DNA of 64,000 nucleotides, taken from Carya illinoinensis. Its lineage: Eukaryota; Streptophyta; Magnoliopsida; Fagales; Juglandaceae. How positions within the stretch are numbered: the first letter of the stretch is position 1; each line of letters starts with the position of its first letter. Of this stretch, positions 47,107 through 60,200 are shown in pieces. A model generated the notes under the pieces. That model ran no database searches and was not told the DNA's origin. It was given only the letters and a program-made list of their open reading frames with translations. The stretch spans positions 32,773,980-32,837,979 of the forward strand of contig NC_056756.1 of NCBI RefSeq assembly GCF_018687715.1, written 5' to 3'. Both the position numbers and the translations under genes were made by a program.

Positions 47107-48150
47107 TTGATTCTTAAGCATTTTAGTACTTTGTTTAAGTCATCGACTGAGGAAGGGCAGATGGATTTCCTAGATGGAATAAGGGGAAGGGTCAATGCTG
47201 AAATTAATGAGAATTTGGTGAAGGAATTTAGGGAAAAGGAAGTGGTTTTGGCTCTACATCAAATGGATCCCAATAAAGCTTCAGGTCCTGATGGTATGGC
47301 ACCTCTCTTTTATCAACACCTCTCTTTTATCAAAAATATTGGTCTGTTGTTGGCAAGGATGTCACTCGAGCAGTTATGATGGCTCTTAATCAAGGTCAGT
47401 TTCCTAATGACTTACATCACACTTACATTACTTTGATTCCAAAGAAGAAACGGGCTGAGAGGATTACAGATTATAGGCCTATTAGCTTATTTAATTTCAT
47501 TTATAAATTGATATCAAAGATTTTAGCTAATAGGCTTAAAGAGATATTGCCAACTGTTATTTCAAAGTCACAATCTGCTTTTGTTCCTATTAGATTGATA
47601 ACAGATAATATACTTGTTGCTTATGAGTTGGTGCATTTTATGAGACAGAAAAGAAGTGGAAGGAAAGGTTTTATGTCATTAAAGCTTGATATAAGTAAAG
47701 TTTATGATAGGGTGGAATGGAGTTTTTTAGAAGTTGTGATGGAAAGGATGGGGTTTCATGAGAAGTGGATTAAGTTGGTTATGAGGTGTGTTAAGTCTGT
47801 TTCTTTTTCCATATTGGTGAATGGTGAACCAAAAGGGCCTTTGTTTCCAACTCGAGGGATTAGGCAAGGAGATCCATTATCTCCTTACTTGTTCCTTTTA
47901 TATACTGAGGGGTTAATCACTCTTTTGCAGCAGGCTGAAACATCAAAACATATTGAAGGCTTGAAGATCTATGCTGGTGCTCCCAAGTTGAATCATATTA
48001 TGTTTGTAGATGATTGTTTACTGTTTTGCAGGGCAAATGTATAGACTTGTTTGAATATACAGCATTTACTTGGTATTTATGAAAGGGCATTTGGTCAGAA
48101 GGTCAACACAGAAAAGACTTCAATAATTTTTAGCAAAAAATGTTAATCCC
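47107..48150 (+). pseudogene. LINE ORF2: reverse transcriptase
   Basis: MDPNKASGPDGMAPLFYQ, then (frame changed by one base near 47376) [95 protein letters not shown] and FVDDCLLF at about 48003-48026. The RT catalytic aspartates are intact. A TAG stop at 48043 follows almost immediately after the active site, and more breaks come downstream. It is the best preserved domain of this LINE. Confidence 0.9.
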
Positions 48151-48482
48151 AGTAACCAGCAGGAGATTATGGATTTATGGGGAGTTCAACAATTTCAACA
48201 ATATGACAAATACCTTGGCTTGCCTCCTATGGTTGGAAGAGGGAAGAAGCAAGCTTTCTAAGAATTAATCAAAAGGTTTGGCATAAATTGAAAGGGTGGA
48301 AAGAGAAGTTATTGTCCTAAGGAGGTAAATAAGTGCTATTAAAGGCTGTTGTAATGGCCATCCCTACTTATACTATGAACTGTTTCAAGTTACCATCTAC
48401 TCTTTGTAGTGAGTTAATGGCAAATTTTTGGTGGGGCCAGAAGTAGGAGGAACAAAAAATTAGATGGGTAGGATGGAAGAGA

Positions 48483-49415
48483 ATGTGTAAGACAAAGTTG
48501 TTAAGAGGGTTGGGTTTTAAAGACTTGAAATTTTTTAACCAAGCTCTTCTTGTAAAACAAACTTGGAGGATCATGACTGATGAGACTATACTTATGCATA
48601 AACTTTATAAAGCAAGATATTTCCCTTCCTCTAATTTTAATAAGTCAGGGCTAGGATCTACACCTTCATACGCTAGGAGGGGTATTTGGGAAGTAAAAGA
48701 TGACATGATGGGGGGTTGCAGATGGAGAGTTGGGGATGGTAAGTCAATCAAGGTTTGGATAGATCATTGGATACCTGGATACAGAGTGTTGCAACATTCG
48801 ACACAAGAAAATATTGATGAGACACTCATGGTTGAAGATCTTATTGATGAGAATACAAGATGGTGGAATATAGAAAAGGTGAGAAGGTTGTTACCACTTG
48901 TTGTAGCAGAATCTGTGTTGAAAATTTTGATCAGTAATGAGATGAGGCTTGATTGTATTATATGAGATCATGAGAAGGATGGGGTGTTTAGTGTTAAAAG
49001 TGTATATGACTATTTTCAGAAGTTAGACAGACAAGAGGGAGAGTGTTCAAATGCTGATAATTATAGCAAGTTTTGGACAAAGTTATGGAAGCTGAAACTA
49101 CCTAATAAAATTAAAATCTTTGCTTGGAGAACTTGCAAGAATGGACTCCTAACCCGTGTCAATCTTAAAGGGAGGTTTATTATTAATGAAGCTCAGTGTG
49201 TGTGGTGCAATAATGAGGAAGATGTGGGGCATGCATTATGCTATTGTCCACCAGTAATTCAGTCATGGCACAAGCATTTTCGAGGTTTATTGAATATTGA
49301 TGTGCACAAGGATGTTATACAGATTGCAATAGATGTCATGGAAGAGGGAAGGCCTGGTGATCTTGAAAAAATTTTCCTTATAGCATGGGGCATGTGGTAT
49401 AGGAGGAACCAGTAG
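48483..49415 (+). pseudogene. LINE ORF2: RT connection and zf-RVT
   Basis: GLGFKDLKFFNQALLVKQTW then WRVGDGKSIKVWIDHWIPGY, with a stop at 48963. It continues as FSVKSVYDYFQKLD, KLWKLKLPNKIKIFAWRTCK and AQCVWCNNEEDVGHALCYCP. The last is the zf-RVT cysteine/histidine cluster with C-x2-C and H-x4-C visible. Confidence 0.85.
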
Positions 49416-49559
49416 ATCTTTAAACATAAAACTATACAACCTAGTATGGCTATTGATAAAGCTTTGACCATGGCAACTGAATATAAAGAGATCAAAGATG
49501 TGAGGCACCCGAGGAAAACACAAAGCTCTTGTTGGCAACCTCCATCTCTAGGTGCTTTG

Positions 49560-50018
49560 AAGCTCAATGTGGATGGGGCAACTTTTGAAGATTAGGATAA
49601 AGCAGGTGTAGGAATGTTGTTGAGGAATGATAGAGAAGTGGTTTTCTTTTCTACAAGCAAAAAGGAAAATGTTGTAACTGATCCTATGGAGGTGGCGTTG
49701 TTAGCAATACTGAGAGGGCTACAATTCTGCATTCCAATGGGAATTTTAGAGTTGGTTATTGAAAGTGATTCTTTAATGTTGGTAGAGGAATTAAACAATA
49801 CTTCGGAGACAAGGTCAGCTTGGGGCAATCTAGTTCATGAAGTGAAAGAGTTGATGAAGAGAATACCAAGATGTTCAATTCAACATAAGGGGCACATGGC
49901 GAATGAAGCAGCTCACAACTTAGCAAGATATGCTAAGCATCTAGAGGATTTGATAGTTTGGTGGGATTCTTTTCCTGAATGTATCTCTCAAATTATTTGG
50001 TTTGAATCTGTGATGTAA
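49560..50018 (+). pseudogene. LINE ORF2: RNase H
   Basis: The first catalytic aspartate is in LKLNVDGATFED, followed by a TAG stop at about 49594. Then come the glutamate in PMEVALLAILRGL, the aspartate in VIESDSLMLV and the terminal ANEAAHNLARYA. The frame ends at 50018, 45 bases before the A-rich tail. Confidence 0.85.
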
Positions 50019-50101
50019 TTTTGTTGCCGTTTTAATGAATATAAAGTGCTATGTTTGCTATATAAAAAAAATAAAAATAAAAATAAATAAAAAAAATAAA
50101 A

Positions 50102-50850
50102 CTTTTGCTTCAAGTTATAATGCATGAAATGTAATTTATTCAAATTTACTAGAACCATTTATTCGTCCAAAACTAAATTAAGCCAGCCTTTTATCAATAA
50201 ATAAACCCTTAAAATAAAGCACCATTAAGCTTTACTTATAAAAAATAAAGAAGATTCTTAAATTTTCTCTAAGTACAAATTTATTAAAATGTAAACCTAA
50301 CTTTTAAATTTGAAGCCTCTAGGCCTAGCAAAGTGGCATTGTTGGTTGGCGTGAGGATGCCAAGTGATACTTATATTTTCTTCCTTGCAAACACACTATC
50401 TCTCTTCCCTTAGCTTTGGCTTCTACCACTCTCTTCTCCTTTTTTTTTTTTTTTTCAATTTCTTCCCACGTAGCCTTCCTCTCCAACAACAATGCTTATG
50501 TTTCATTATTCTTTTTTTTTTTTTTTTGTCTTTTTTCCTTGTTGCATTAACAGCGGTAATTATAGTAATATTTTCGTTTAAAGGTATTTGCAACTTTTCT
50601 TAATTGAGATAATATTTATGGTTATGCTATATATTGACTCATCATATTTTATTTATGGTTAAGTTCTTGGTTTTGTTTATTGAGCATGAGAGGTGATGGC
50701 AATGACACATTATGATTTTTTTTCCATTTTGTTTTTTGGTAAGAACTTAAGTATTTTTTTATTTGTATCATTTAGATAAGTTTTTTTTTTCCTATTCTTT
50801 TTAATATTCCTTTAACAACCAATAAATTTATAATAGTCTTGCATCTTTGA
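50102..50850. other. Intergenic, no gene seen
   Basis: AT-rich with poly-T runs near 50440 and 50510. A small ORF here is low-complexity leucine/phenylalanine. Confidence 0.45.
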
Positions 50851-50854
50851 GGTA

Positions 50855-51359
50855 TATATTATTATCGGCGTAGCAATATAAATGCTAGCACACTATTAAA
50901 TTATTGGTGTATAATTGATCAATTTTTGACATTTTATTAAGTGCTGCCAAAGCCATATATTATTATTAGTGTAACAATATAAATGCCAGCAAACTACTAA
51001 TTTACCGGCGTAGATTTAGTTCAACTATCGGCATTCTTTTAAACGCTGCCAAAACTATATATTATTATCGGCATATCCAATAAACGCCAGCAAACTACAA
51101 ATTTACCTGCTTATAATTAATAAATTATCAACCTTTTATAAATACTACTAGATCTAATTTACTGGCGTATAATTGATCAATTGTCGGTATTTTTTTAAAT
51201 GCAACCAAAGTTATATATTATTATCAGTGTAACAATATAAGTGCTGGCAAACTCGATAATTTACTGGCGTAAAAAATAAGCGCTAGCAATAATATCTTCT
51301 TACCGGCACATAGACAAATGTCGATAATATAAACACTGGCAATTTTTAGTTTTTTGTAG
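50855..51359 (+). repeat. CACTA-like right end with about 100-bp subterminal repeats
   Basis: Degenerate units start near 50855, 50955, 51056 and about 51215, each with 'tatattattatcggcgta', 'aaatgcyagcaaacta', 'ttaccggcgtataattga' and 'gcgctgccaaa'. The array ends in 'ttagttttttgtagtgg', i.e. a CACTACAAAAAA end in the other orientation. Dense short subterminal repeats next to a ..TTTGTAGTG end are a hallmark of CACTA elements. The other end was not found; the LINE at 44.4-50.1 kb may lie inside the same element. Confidence 0.65.
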
Positions 51360-51489
51360 TGGTTGCCATCTAACACGCACACGAATTGACTGCATGGACT
51401 GAGTATGGCATGAAATCTAGGTAGGTATTACGTTCATACTCTTCTAGAGTTTTCTTAAATAAATGAAAACACAAAAAAAAAAAAAAAAA

Positions 51490-52142
51490 ACTACAGAACT
51501 CCTTTCGTGTAATCATCAGTCGATCTCGTTCCTTGCCTCAACAAATGAAGTCGCTGAAATAAGGTTTGGGTGTCGCTGAAAGGAAGGAAATGAACCTTCA
51601 TCTTCTTCTTCATCCTCTTTCAATCAGTGATCTTGGCCTTGCCCAGTCTGTCTCATGATCGCCTCAACTGCTCCCACTATGCAAATGTTCTGCCTTTGAG
51701 TTTGATGCAACCAGTTTCACTTTGACACGATCTGAGACTTCCTTATAATAAAAAATCCACTCTACTTCATTCAACCAATCAATGAATTATTTGGCATGTA
51801 ATGTACCAGAAAACTCAGGCAGATTAACTCTGAAAATGAGGTCTCCATGAAGATCCTCCTGACCATCCTGCTGTTAGAATAGAGCATGATTGTCATACGG
51901 GTTTTTGAAACTAGAATTGGAATCGTGATCTTCCACCTCAAGTTTCTTGAAATCCTGCTCCGTTAGTTATTGAGTTAACTCTGCAACTTGTCTCTGCAAA
52001 TCCTCAATCATCACATCCTGAACGTTATGATCACGGTATGGGATGTCCTCATTCTAAACTTGCCCACGATAATGACCATGATCACCAGCCATGGAAATAG
52101 ATGAAATCTCACCCTAGGAAGATGCAACTCTAATGCCAACTG
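51490..52142 (-). pseudogene. Gypsy gag remnant with primer-binding-site context
   Basis: On the minus strand 'ttggcattagagttgc', a diverged form of the initiator-Met primer site, is followed at 52094 by ATGGCTGGTGATCATGG. Then come IEDLQRQVAELTQ, FRVNLPEFSGTLHAK, FIDWLNEVEWIFYYKEVSDR and VKVKLVAS. This is the standard start of Ty3/Gypsy gag, which forms the virus-like particle. Several stops are present, and the homology fades by 51490. An LTR should lie just above 52142; its far end was not identified. Confidence 0.72.
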
Positions 52143-52683
52143 ACGTCGGACAGAATAGCGATTATTCTGCAGGCTAGTTTCAACAGATAATTCATAGAGA
52201 AGAACACATGAGAATTGTCTAAAAGTATAGAGAAACATCTCTGATGTTCAATTCTAAATAATCAAATCAAAGAATGTCGAAAATCAGCCCACAAGTTGAG
52301 CTGTATAGTTGAAAATCGTCCTTATCAGAATTGTACTAAAAATAAAAAAATTTCAATTATCATGCCAAAATTAAAGTAATAAAAAAAATAATCTACCAAA
52401 AATTTGGTCAAAATTAGGTTTAGAATCACTTCTTAAACAATAAATGAAATATTACCATAAAAATAAAAAATCTGGACAAAATCTGGCCATCTTTGTGCTG
52501 ATCTGACAACTTAAGGTATCTCAACGCCATCAATGTGCCATCTAACAACTCAGCATCATCTTATTCAGATCCTCCTACATTAAGAACAGTTAGCCGATAC
52601 CCCAATCACAAAGTAAATAGAGGCCCAACCAAGGGAGGGGGATTTAAAAATCTAAATACAAGTAAAATTAGGACTTAAGGATG

Positions 52684-52686
<3 letters not shown>

Positions 52687-52733
<47 letters not shown>
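52687..52733. repeat. Poly-A tract
   Basis: About 45 A residues in a row, then 'gaaaaaa'. It could be an old retroposed tail or slippage; no source element was identified. Confidence 0.95.
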
Positions 52734-52735
<2 letters not shown>

Positions 52736-52885
52736 AAAAAATTCTCTCCAAAAGATATACTAACTTAAGCATCGAAGTGTCACCTACCCATCGAGCCCTC
52801 ACGTTTCTTGTATTGCAAGTTGCTTGAATCCATCAATCAAGATGCGAAATACGTCCTTAACAGTTAGTGCCCTAAATATAGTAGT

Positions 52886-54060
52886 TCATGCCCTGGCATT
52901 GTCGTCACGAGGGACAGGGACCTCTGCAATGTTCTTGAAAGGCACTCCCAAGGTGGGCTCATGAGATCCCCTCGGGAATGATTCAAGGAAGGCAAAGTAA
53001 AAAACCATCCTGAGTTCTTCCTCGTCCCGGCTGAGAGCCTCTACCAACCTCCGCTCTCCTGATAGGATGGAATGCAAATCAAGCAAAGGAGACAGAGCAG
53101 TATGTGGGTCCGTCAAAGGGTATTCAAGAGCCATTATCATCACCAAGTTATCCTTTACCTGCTTTGAGATCCGAAAAATATTGTCTGGGCTTGGGGATTC
53201 ACGACAAGATGATCCATAGGCCCCGATGAAGGCTGAGCCCTTGGGGACTTCTTGCTCAAACTCGAATTCTAAGCTACTGCAAGCTCCCGTCATTTCATAG
53301 ACCTCTTCGTCCTTAGTGTTAGGCTTTTTCCCCTTCCCTCCACTGAAGTTGGAAGCCCTCATTTGGTCGTAGGAAGCGAAGGGGAAGTGGTGGCCACTAA
53401 AATGTGATCATTCCAACATCACCAAAAATTGGCCAATGTTGACATTGGTTAACAGCGCATTAGTCCAAACTTCCTCCTAGGGCCCCTTAATCCAAGATTA
53501 GGCCATCTTCAAACGAGCTAGTTCCCAGTCAAACAAGTTTGAAGAAAACACCTTTTCATCCGAAACAACTCCCCACATGGCTCGAACAGGAAACTCCTTG
53601 TTCTACAAAAAACAACCTTTTGAACTAGTCCTTAATAAAGGAAAAGTGGGATTCTAGATGGGCAACCCGACGCTACGGGAATGGAAGTTGCATAAGTTTA
53701 CATTGTGAGACTGAACCATTTGTGTGAAAAAGAACTCCCTGGCAGTTAGGTCGAGATAATCTTTATCCTTGGCTCCCAAGACCATGCGCCAAACAATGCA
53801 GCACGATAATAGAATCCTCCATGCGTTGGGATCAAGTTGCGACAAGGCCAACATAAGGTAATCCAAGACATTATACAAGATGATAGAACGGAAGCCGGAG
53901 ATCATTCAAAAACATGGTGGTGTATAATGCAACCTTCTAAGCAAACCTCTCCAAGTCAACAACCCCATAGCGAGCCCTCAAAACTTCCAAGACAAAGGAG
54001 TCAAGTACTCAGTAGGAACTCCTCATCGAGTCCAGATCCAACGAGGTGGTGACAATAATT
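52886..54060 (-). pseudogene. Transposase_28 ('putative gypsy type transposon')-like remnant
   Basis: In successive frames the minus strand reads FLNDLRLPFYHLV, LDYLMLALSQLDPNAWRILL and SCCIVWRMVLGAKDKDYLDL. These are equivalents of the FxxGLRLPLHPF..QLxPNAWRIL text of plant Transposase_28 proteins. Then come REFFFTQMVQ, VFSSNLFDWELARLKMA and, from 53362, an open 158-codon stretch (MTGACSSLEFEFEQEVPKGS, SGERRLVEALSRDEEELRMV) that would be the C-terminal part. Stops and frameshifts are frequent before 53362. The family is a gag-like or accessory protein of plant retroelements; its role is not established. Confidence 0.5.
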
Positions 54061-54273
54061 TTCCCTCAAATTACTAAGGTCTATCTTGGGTGGAAGCCCT
54101 AGGGTTTCAGGAAGACCCCTTAGGGCGTGATGGGTGCGAGCCTCATGATGAAAAAACAAGAAGAATTTTTGGGTGCTATTAGTAGCGGAAGAAAAGGTTG
54201 GAGGAAGAAAAGCTGGGGTTTTTCAAAGAAAATTAAATAACAAGTAGAGAGCAATAACAAAGAAGTGATAGAA

Positions 54274-57000
54274 TAGGGGCGACAAATCGTGTCAACAGAT
54301 CATGTTCGTGTCATGTCAAGGCATGTACATTATATTTAATGAGTCAACATGAACACGACTCATTAAGGATTTTGTATCAAAAACTAAAACCCTAACACGA
54401 TCCATTAAGATAACAGGTTGATGCAACATGATACGTTATGACCTGTTAGTAAATATAAATTAAATTGACACGACACGACCCAATCCATTTCAACCCGTTT
54501 ACATTATAATAGACCCAGTAGTGACCCATTTGACCTAATTGATAAACTAATTACAAGTCTAAAATTACAATCTAAATAATAAAAATACCAACATTAAAAT
54601 CCCAATAATAGTACAGTACCAATTACCAAATATGATCCACACATTCTACACACATTGTAAATTGTAAGAATATTAAATTTACATCCCAAATATAATAAAC
54701 AAAACAAACATTGTAAACATATTAATGTTACAATCCCAAATATGATAAAAACATAGATCTAAACAAATTGAGATTTTGAAGAAAGAGGTGGAACATCCTC
54801 TTTGTCCTTGGTGATCTCCAACTCCATTACATCTTGGGTTAACTCATCCAATTTAACTTCTTGTGTTTCTATTAAAAAAAACATCAATAAAGTTTTATAT
54901 CAAATAATGCTTTGTATTGAAAAATTACAGTCATTTATTTACTAAAATAAAAATAATATTACCTTGCTTATCACCATATAACTAATCTCTTGTGCAGACT
55001 AATACTTCAACAATATTTACTTTTAGTGCATTCTTAAACTAATCAATGATATGCCTACCAACACTTAAAATAGAGTCAGATACAACTGTAGAAACTGGAA
55101 CACTCAAAATGTCACGAGCCATACAAGCAAGATCAGGATAACGAAATTCATTTTCTTTCCAAAATGAAAGAATGTCAATCTTTGTATTTCTATCTGCCTA
55201 GGTTCATCCAAGTAAAGATCCAATTGACTTTTTTGCAAATGGACAATCAGATCATCATGTCTAAATGAATCAAATTCATGTACACAAAAAATAAATAAAA
55301 CTATTTCTTAATGATATGCGAATAAAACAACAATATAAAACAAATTATTAAACGAAAAATATTATTTGATATTATCTGAAATACTTGTTTATTAACTGAG
55401 GACTCACTTTCCACTCCACTAACAATGCTTTTAGAAGTCATGGTAGAACATATGGGAGTACTAGAAGAACTACATTCCATAAAAAGATATGCCATTTTGT
55501 CCGAATATTCATACACTCTATGGAACAATCTCTATAATGCTTTGTATAAGAAAAATCAACTAAATGACTTATATCAAGGATCCAATATAACTGCTATAGC
55601 CAACAACACAATGAACTTAGACCAATATTTCTTAAATTTAGCAAGTATTTTACAAGATATTTTCTTTATGTAGTCATCTCCACCCTCAGAGTGCCGCTTT
55701 ACTGTAAAATAAATCAAAAATATTATTGGAAAGTACAAATTGGTTGTAGGGTATTTCATCCTAGAAAAGTCACAAGTGACTTCATAAAAAACACTTAATA
55801 AACCCTTAATCTTCTCCACTTTTTTCCACTCAGATGTTGATGGACAATGCTTAAAATTGGAATCAGTCAACTCTAAATGGCTAAAGCCACGACGATAGAA
55901 AATAGCACTCACAAACATAAGATAAGTAGAATTCCATCTAGTGGGGACATCATGTCTCAACCCTTTCTGACTATCCAAAGACATTTGATTTGTTGAATCC
56001 AAAATTTTTATTATCCTTGTTTGTGATCCTTTGACATACTTGATGCTTTCATGAACTTTTTGGATAGCATGATTAATCTCTTTTAACCTATCTTATATTA
56101 TCAAATTCAAAATATGAGCACAACAATAAAGATGAAAGAACTCACTCTCACAAAGAAGAGCTTTCTTAATGTTCAATTGAGTTCTTAACAATTTTATCGA
56201 AACATCATTAGAAGAAGTATTATCTAAAGTCAATGCAAAAATTTTGTGTTGAATTCCCCACTCATATAACAAATTATAAATTTTTTTCAGACAAAGAGAT
56301 GTCATTATGTGGTGGTGACATAAAAGAAAAGTTCAAAACCCTTTTTCGTAAAAATCAATTTTTTATCCAAAAAATATGTTGTAATGCACATATAACCATC
56401 AGTGTTTATAGAAGTCCACAAGTTAGATGTCAGACTAATTATACCATGAGAATCATTTAACATGCATTTAATTCTTTTTTTTTTCTCGATGATACATCTT
56501 AATCAAATCAGCCTTGGCAATATTCTTAGATATAGTTGAAACATCTGGATACAAATATTGTAATAAAGATCTCACCCCTAAATATTCAATAAATCGAAAA
56601 GGCAGTTCAAGCTTCACAATAGCAGCTACCAACATTTCTCTATATTGATCAGTATCAAATTTAGAATTACCTACCGAAATAGATCCACTATTTTGTGTTA
56701 TCATCAACTGACCAATATCTTGTGACCTTCTCTTAGGGCATGTATCAATGTGACGCTTCATATTTCTTATTCCATATTTGCTCGTAGCCGTGTAAGTAAT
56801 TATGCACAACTTGCACCTAGCTTGTAGCTTGCCATCAATTTTCTCAGAATCAAGAACCATTTCAAAAATACTTCACACATTTAACCGTTTCTTTCGTTTT
56901 GCTTTAGCTTCCTCATTTTGAAAACCTTTTGAGTCCAACGAGTCCAAATCAACAAAATCATCATTTTGTCCTGCTATCTCACTCATCTAACAATAAGCAA
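54274..57000 (-). mobile_element. hAT transposon, decayed
   Basis: The low-coordinate end begins taggggcgacaaatcgtgtc, the usual terminal sequence of a widespread plant hAT group. About 200 bases of 'cacgac' and 'gtgtca' subterminal repeats follow. The transposase gene lies on the minus strand (55019-56986). The other terminus is not seen; the Gypsy LTR beginning at 57212 probably cuts it off. Confidence 0.82.
55019..56986 (-). pseudogene. hAT transposase pseudogene
   Basis: The start ATG at 56986 gives MSEIAGQNDDFVDLDSLDSK, then KRKKRLNV followed by a stop where hAT proteins have the tryptophan of the BED zinc finger. It continues as GKLQARCKLC and SKYGIRNMKRHIDTCPKR (C-x2-C and H-x4-C ligands visible), FRFIEYLGVRSLLQYL, and FALTLDNTSSNDVSIKLLRT (RNase H-fold aspartate) with EFFHLYCCAHILNLI. 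LRHDVPTRWNSTYLMF and a DUF4413-like part (KYWSKFIVLLAIAVILDP) come next. The C-terminal dimerisation part is SQLDLYLDEPR, FRYPDLACMARDILSVPVST then VVSDSILSVGR. The gene would cut and rejoin hAT ends, but at least four frame breaks disable it. Confidence 0.88.
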
Positions 57001-57211
57001 CAAGAACAAATATTGTAGTATTTACTCAAAAAGAAAAGGAAAAAAAACTCCAAAATTTTGTTTAAGGTTTTAATTATTGATTATCAATTAAGGGAATAAC
57101 CAAGTTAATAAATTGTTAATCTCTTTTAATTATTTGGATTCTAGATTTTATTTTATTTTATAATCTATTGTTCCAGATTTGACCATGTAAGGAAAGAATC
57201 TTGTTCGCTAG

Positions 57212-60200
57212 TGTGACGCCCCCAAATTACGTTTGGGATTGGACAGACATTTGAAGCGTTGAGACATGTAACACAAGGTTACCTGCCCCCGTTCATGACA
57301 TATAAGATGCAATGTTCCTAACATGCATCTAACATTATGCAATATTCGCAGCGGATAAATTATTTCTTTAGCAATACTATGCACCAAATTGAAAATATCC
57401 CAAATGCTTAAAACATACTTGATATAAAAAGACTCATTGAACAACTAAGATCATAACACTAGTCCAAAATGATTATGATTCAAAAAGTACTGGAGATGCA
57501 ACTCCATCATACAAGTAGAAATTTACGTTAACTACTATATTAACATTGACGTCGCATCGTCGCTCAGTCAACTATGTCTAGTTGGTCAGCTCCTGATTCT
57601 CCTTCAGGTCGTGTAACAAGATCTACCATTCGGAGGGAATGGTAGTTGGGACTACCACAGTGAGATTTGATTACAAATCTCAGCAAGTTAACAAAAAAAA
57701 CTTCCACACAGGCTAATGATGCATGGATGACAGTAAAAGCATAAATGCATAATCAAATTCATAAGTAATTAAAGCATAACTTGGCATACAACATAGCATA
57801 ATTGACATAACTTAAATTGAAACATGAACTGAACTTGACTTGACATGAACTTGATCTAAAACTTGACTTATCATGAACTTGTTCTGAAACTTGACTTAAC
57901 ATGAAAAATACAAACTCCACAGTTGTTGTGGCCCCATGTATTCTACACAAACTTGACTTAACATGAAAAATACATACTTCACAGTTGTTGTGGCCCCATG
58001 TATTCTATGTGTAAATACATACTCCACAGTTGTTATGGCCCCATGTATTCTACACAAACTTATTTTTTAACTGCTTAAATACATACTCCACAATTGTTGT
58101 GGCCCCATGTATTCTACGTGTCACAATTGCTGTGTCTCACGTAGTGTATGCGTCACAATTGCTGTGACCCCATACATAAGTAATCAAGATGAAACGTGAC
58201 TGGAATACGAAAGGACTGAAGTCCTGACGTAAAATAACGTGACTTGAATATAACTTGAAATACATGACCAACTTGAGATAGAAACATTTCGTAACATGGC
58301 ATAACATATAATACACAACATATTTAACATGACATACTTGCAACAGTGAATATTACATGACTTGACATACCTGTAATAGATGGCATACTTAGCACGACGT
58401 ACTTGTAATGTACAGTAATACATAACAGAATATATTATGTAACAGATAAAAATTGATGACAGAATAAATTTTGTATAATAGACAATTACGTGATAACTTG
58501 GCATGGCATGACATATATGATAACACACATACATACACTGTAGTTCCTTTACTTAGCACACATACACAATAGACTGCTAGTAAGTTAAAAGCTAACTTAT
58601 CTCGATCTCCGCGTTTCTTATAAAACCTTAAGCGCGATCACGAGGAACTGTAATTAGTGATTCTAAAAGTTAGCACTAAATTACTAATAAATTGAAATAT
58701 GAAAAATACTAACTTAAAGAGTAAAATTTCTATTTTACTCTCTGCATGTAGGAAAATGACCGTTTTACCCATAACTTAAGGATTTTACATACTAACTCCA
58801 AAAGTCACCAAAATTTACATGCCTCATGTAAATTTTATCCTCAATTCATATATCAATTTAGAAAAATTTAAAACTAATCACTACTATTAAAACTCCATAG
58901 GGCCGAAATTCTCATATGCTATTTCTATTGATTTTTGTTTCCAACTTGTTTTGATCAACCTTTTGATCTATGACTTATAAATATGTGATCTTCAAACTAA
59001 ACCATCACATGGTTTAAAAAGATGTCCTAAAACATATATAAGTTTCTAATTTAAGATCACATGGTTAAAAATTAACCAAAACATAAATTTAGCCAAGAAC
59101 ATCCACACTTTGGCTTATTTGAATATCTCTTTACATAAAATTTTATATCTTTGAAACTAACATCAAATATATTCAAAATAATAATATAACATGTATATAA
59201 GATGCTTAAGATCCTCCAATAAAATTATCAAAGTCATTGGAATAGGTTTAGACCACCAAAGAGCTAAACTTTCTCAAAACAGAAACTGTTTTTCCTCTTC
59301 CAGTTTCTAAGTTTCTAAATCTAAGATAATATTTCATCAAAACATTTAATTATGCAAACATCCTCAACCAATAGTCATATATACATGTTAACAATACTCC
59401 ATAAAAATTTCGGACCAATATCTATCCATTAGCTTGGTCAAAAACTCCAAACTATAACATATTCTCCAGTTTATCTCCTAGAATGACCTTTCTATAGTTT
59501 ACATAATATTTGACTAACGAAATGATCTTCAAATGAGACAAATAAGATATCCATGTAAACTAGACTCAAAACGGAACAACTTATATGAAGGAGACTTTAT
59601 GATAAAACACTTAAAAAAGCTTCGAAATGGACGTGTAAAAGAACTCCTAAAAGCTGTCCGAGAGAAAGTGTTTGATATTCTTTTAAAGGAACGTGTAAAT
59701 GAAGATAAGTTCATGGGTGATGGCTGGAGATGCTTATGGATGAGATAAGGAAGATGATAAGGCTGGAGTTGAGAGTTGAGTGTAGTTTTCTCCTACCCAA
59801 AATATCTATAAAAGATTATCTCAAAATATTCTATCCAATAATATCTACAAAAATCAGTTTAAGATATTTTCCAAATGTGGAGTAGACTTGGAAGAGTAAG
59901 GTGGCTAAAATCTTTTCATGTGTATTTTAAATCTCTATTCTTAAGATATTTTCCAAATGTGTATTTTGCTCAGGCGTCATGATCTCACACCTTGATTTCC
60001 TTCACAATTCCATCTAATGGTTTCTCTTTGTGCCAAGTATCTAATACTATTCATTATGTGTGGTTAAGATCTTGCTATGTGTCCAAATAAAATTTCGCTA
60101 ACCTAATTTGGACATTTCACACTGTGATTTTGAAAACACTGCGCTTAGTTGTTTACCGAGGTTACTATTTACTGCAAAAATAAAGGTAATAAACTTAATA

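Larger units (their letters stand above)
44450..50101 (+). mobile_element. L1-type LINE, near full length, broken
   Basis: ORF1 (DUF4283, zinc knuckle) and ORF2 (endonuclease, RT, zf-RVT, RNase H) are followed by a 3' UTR and an A-rich tail (50063-50101: A runs broken by single T). Unlike the LINE at 4.8-10.1 kb it keeps the DUF4283 domain, so its 5' end is near complete. The precise start is uncertain and no convincing target duplication was found. Many stops and frameshifts occur. Confidence 0.88.

Noticed and set aside
58137..58534. Overlapping tyrosine/cysteine-rich ORFs on the minus strand
   Set aside because: Low-complexity translations of repeats inside the 3.2-kb LTR.
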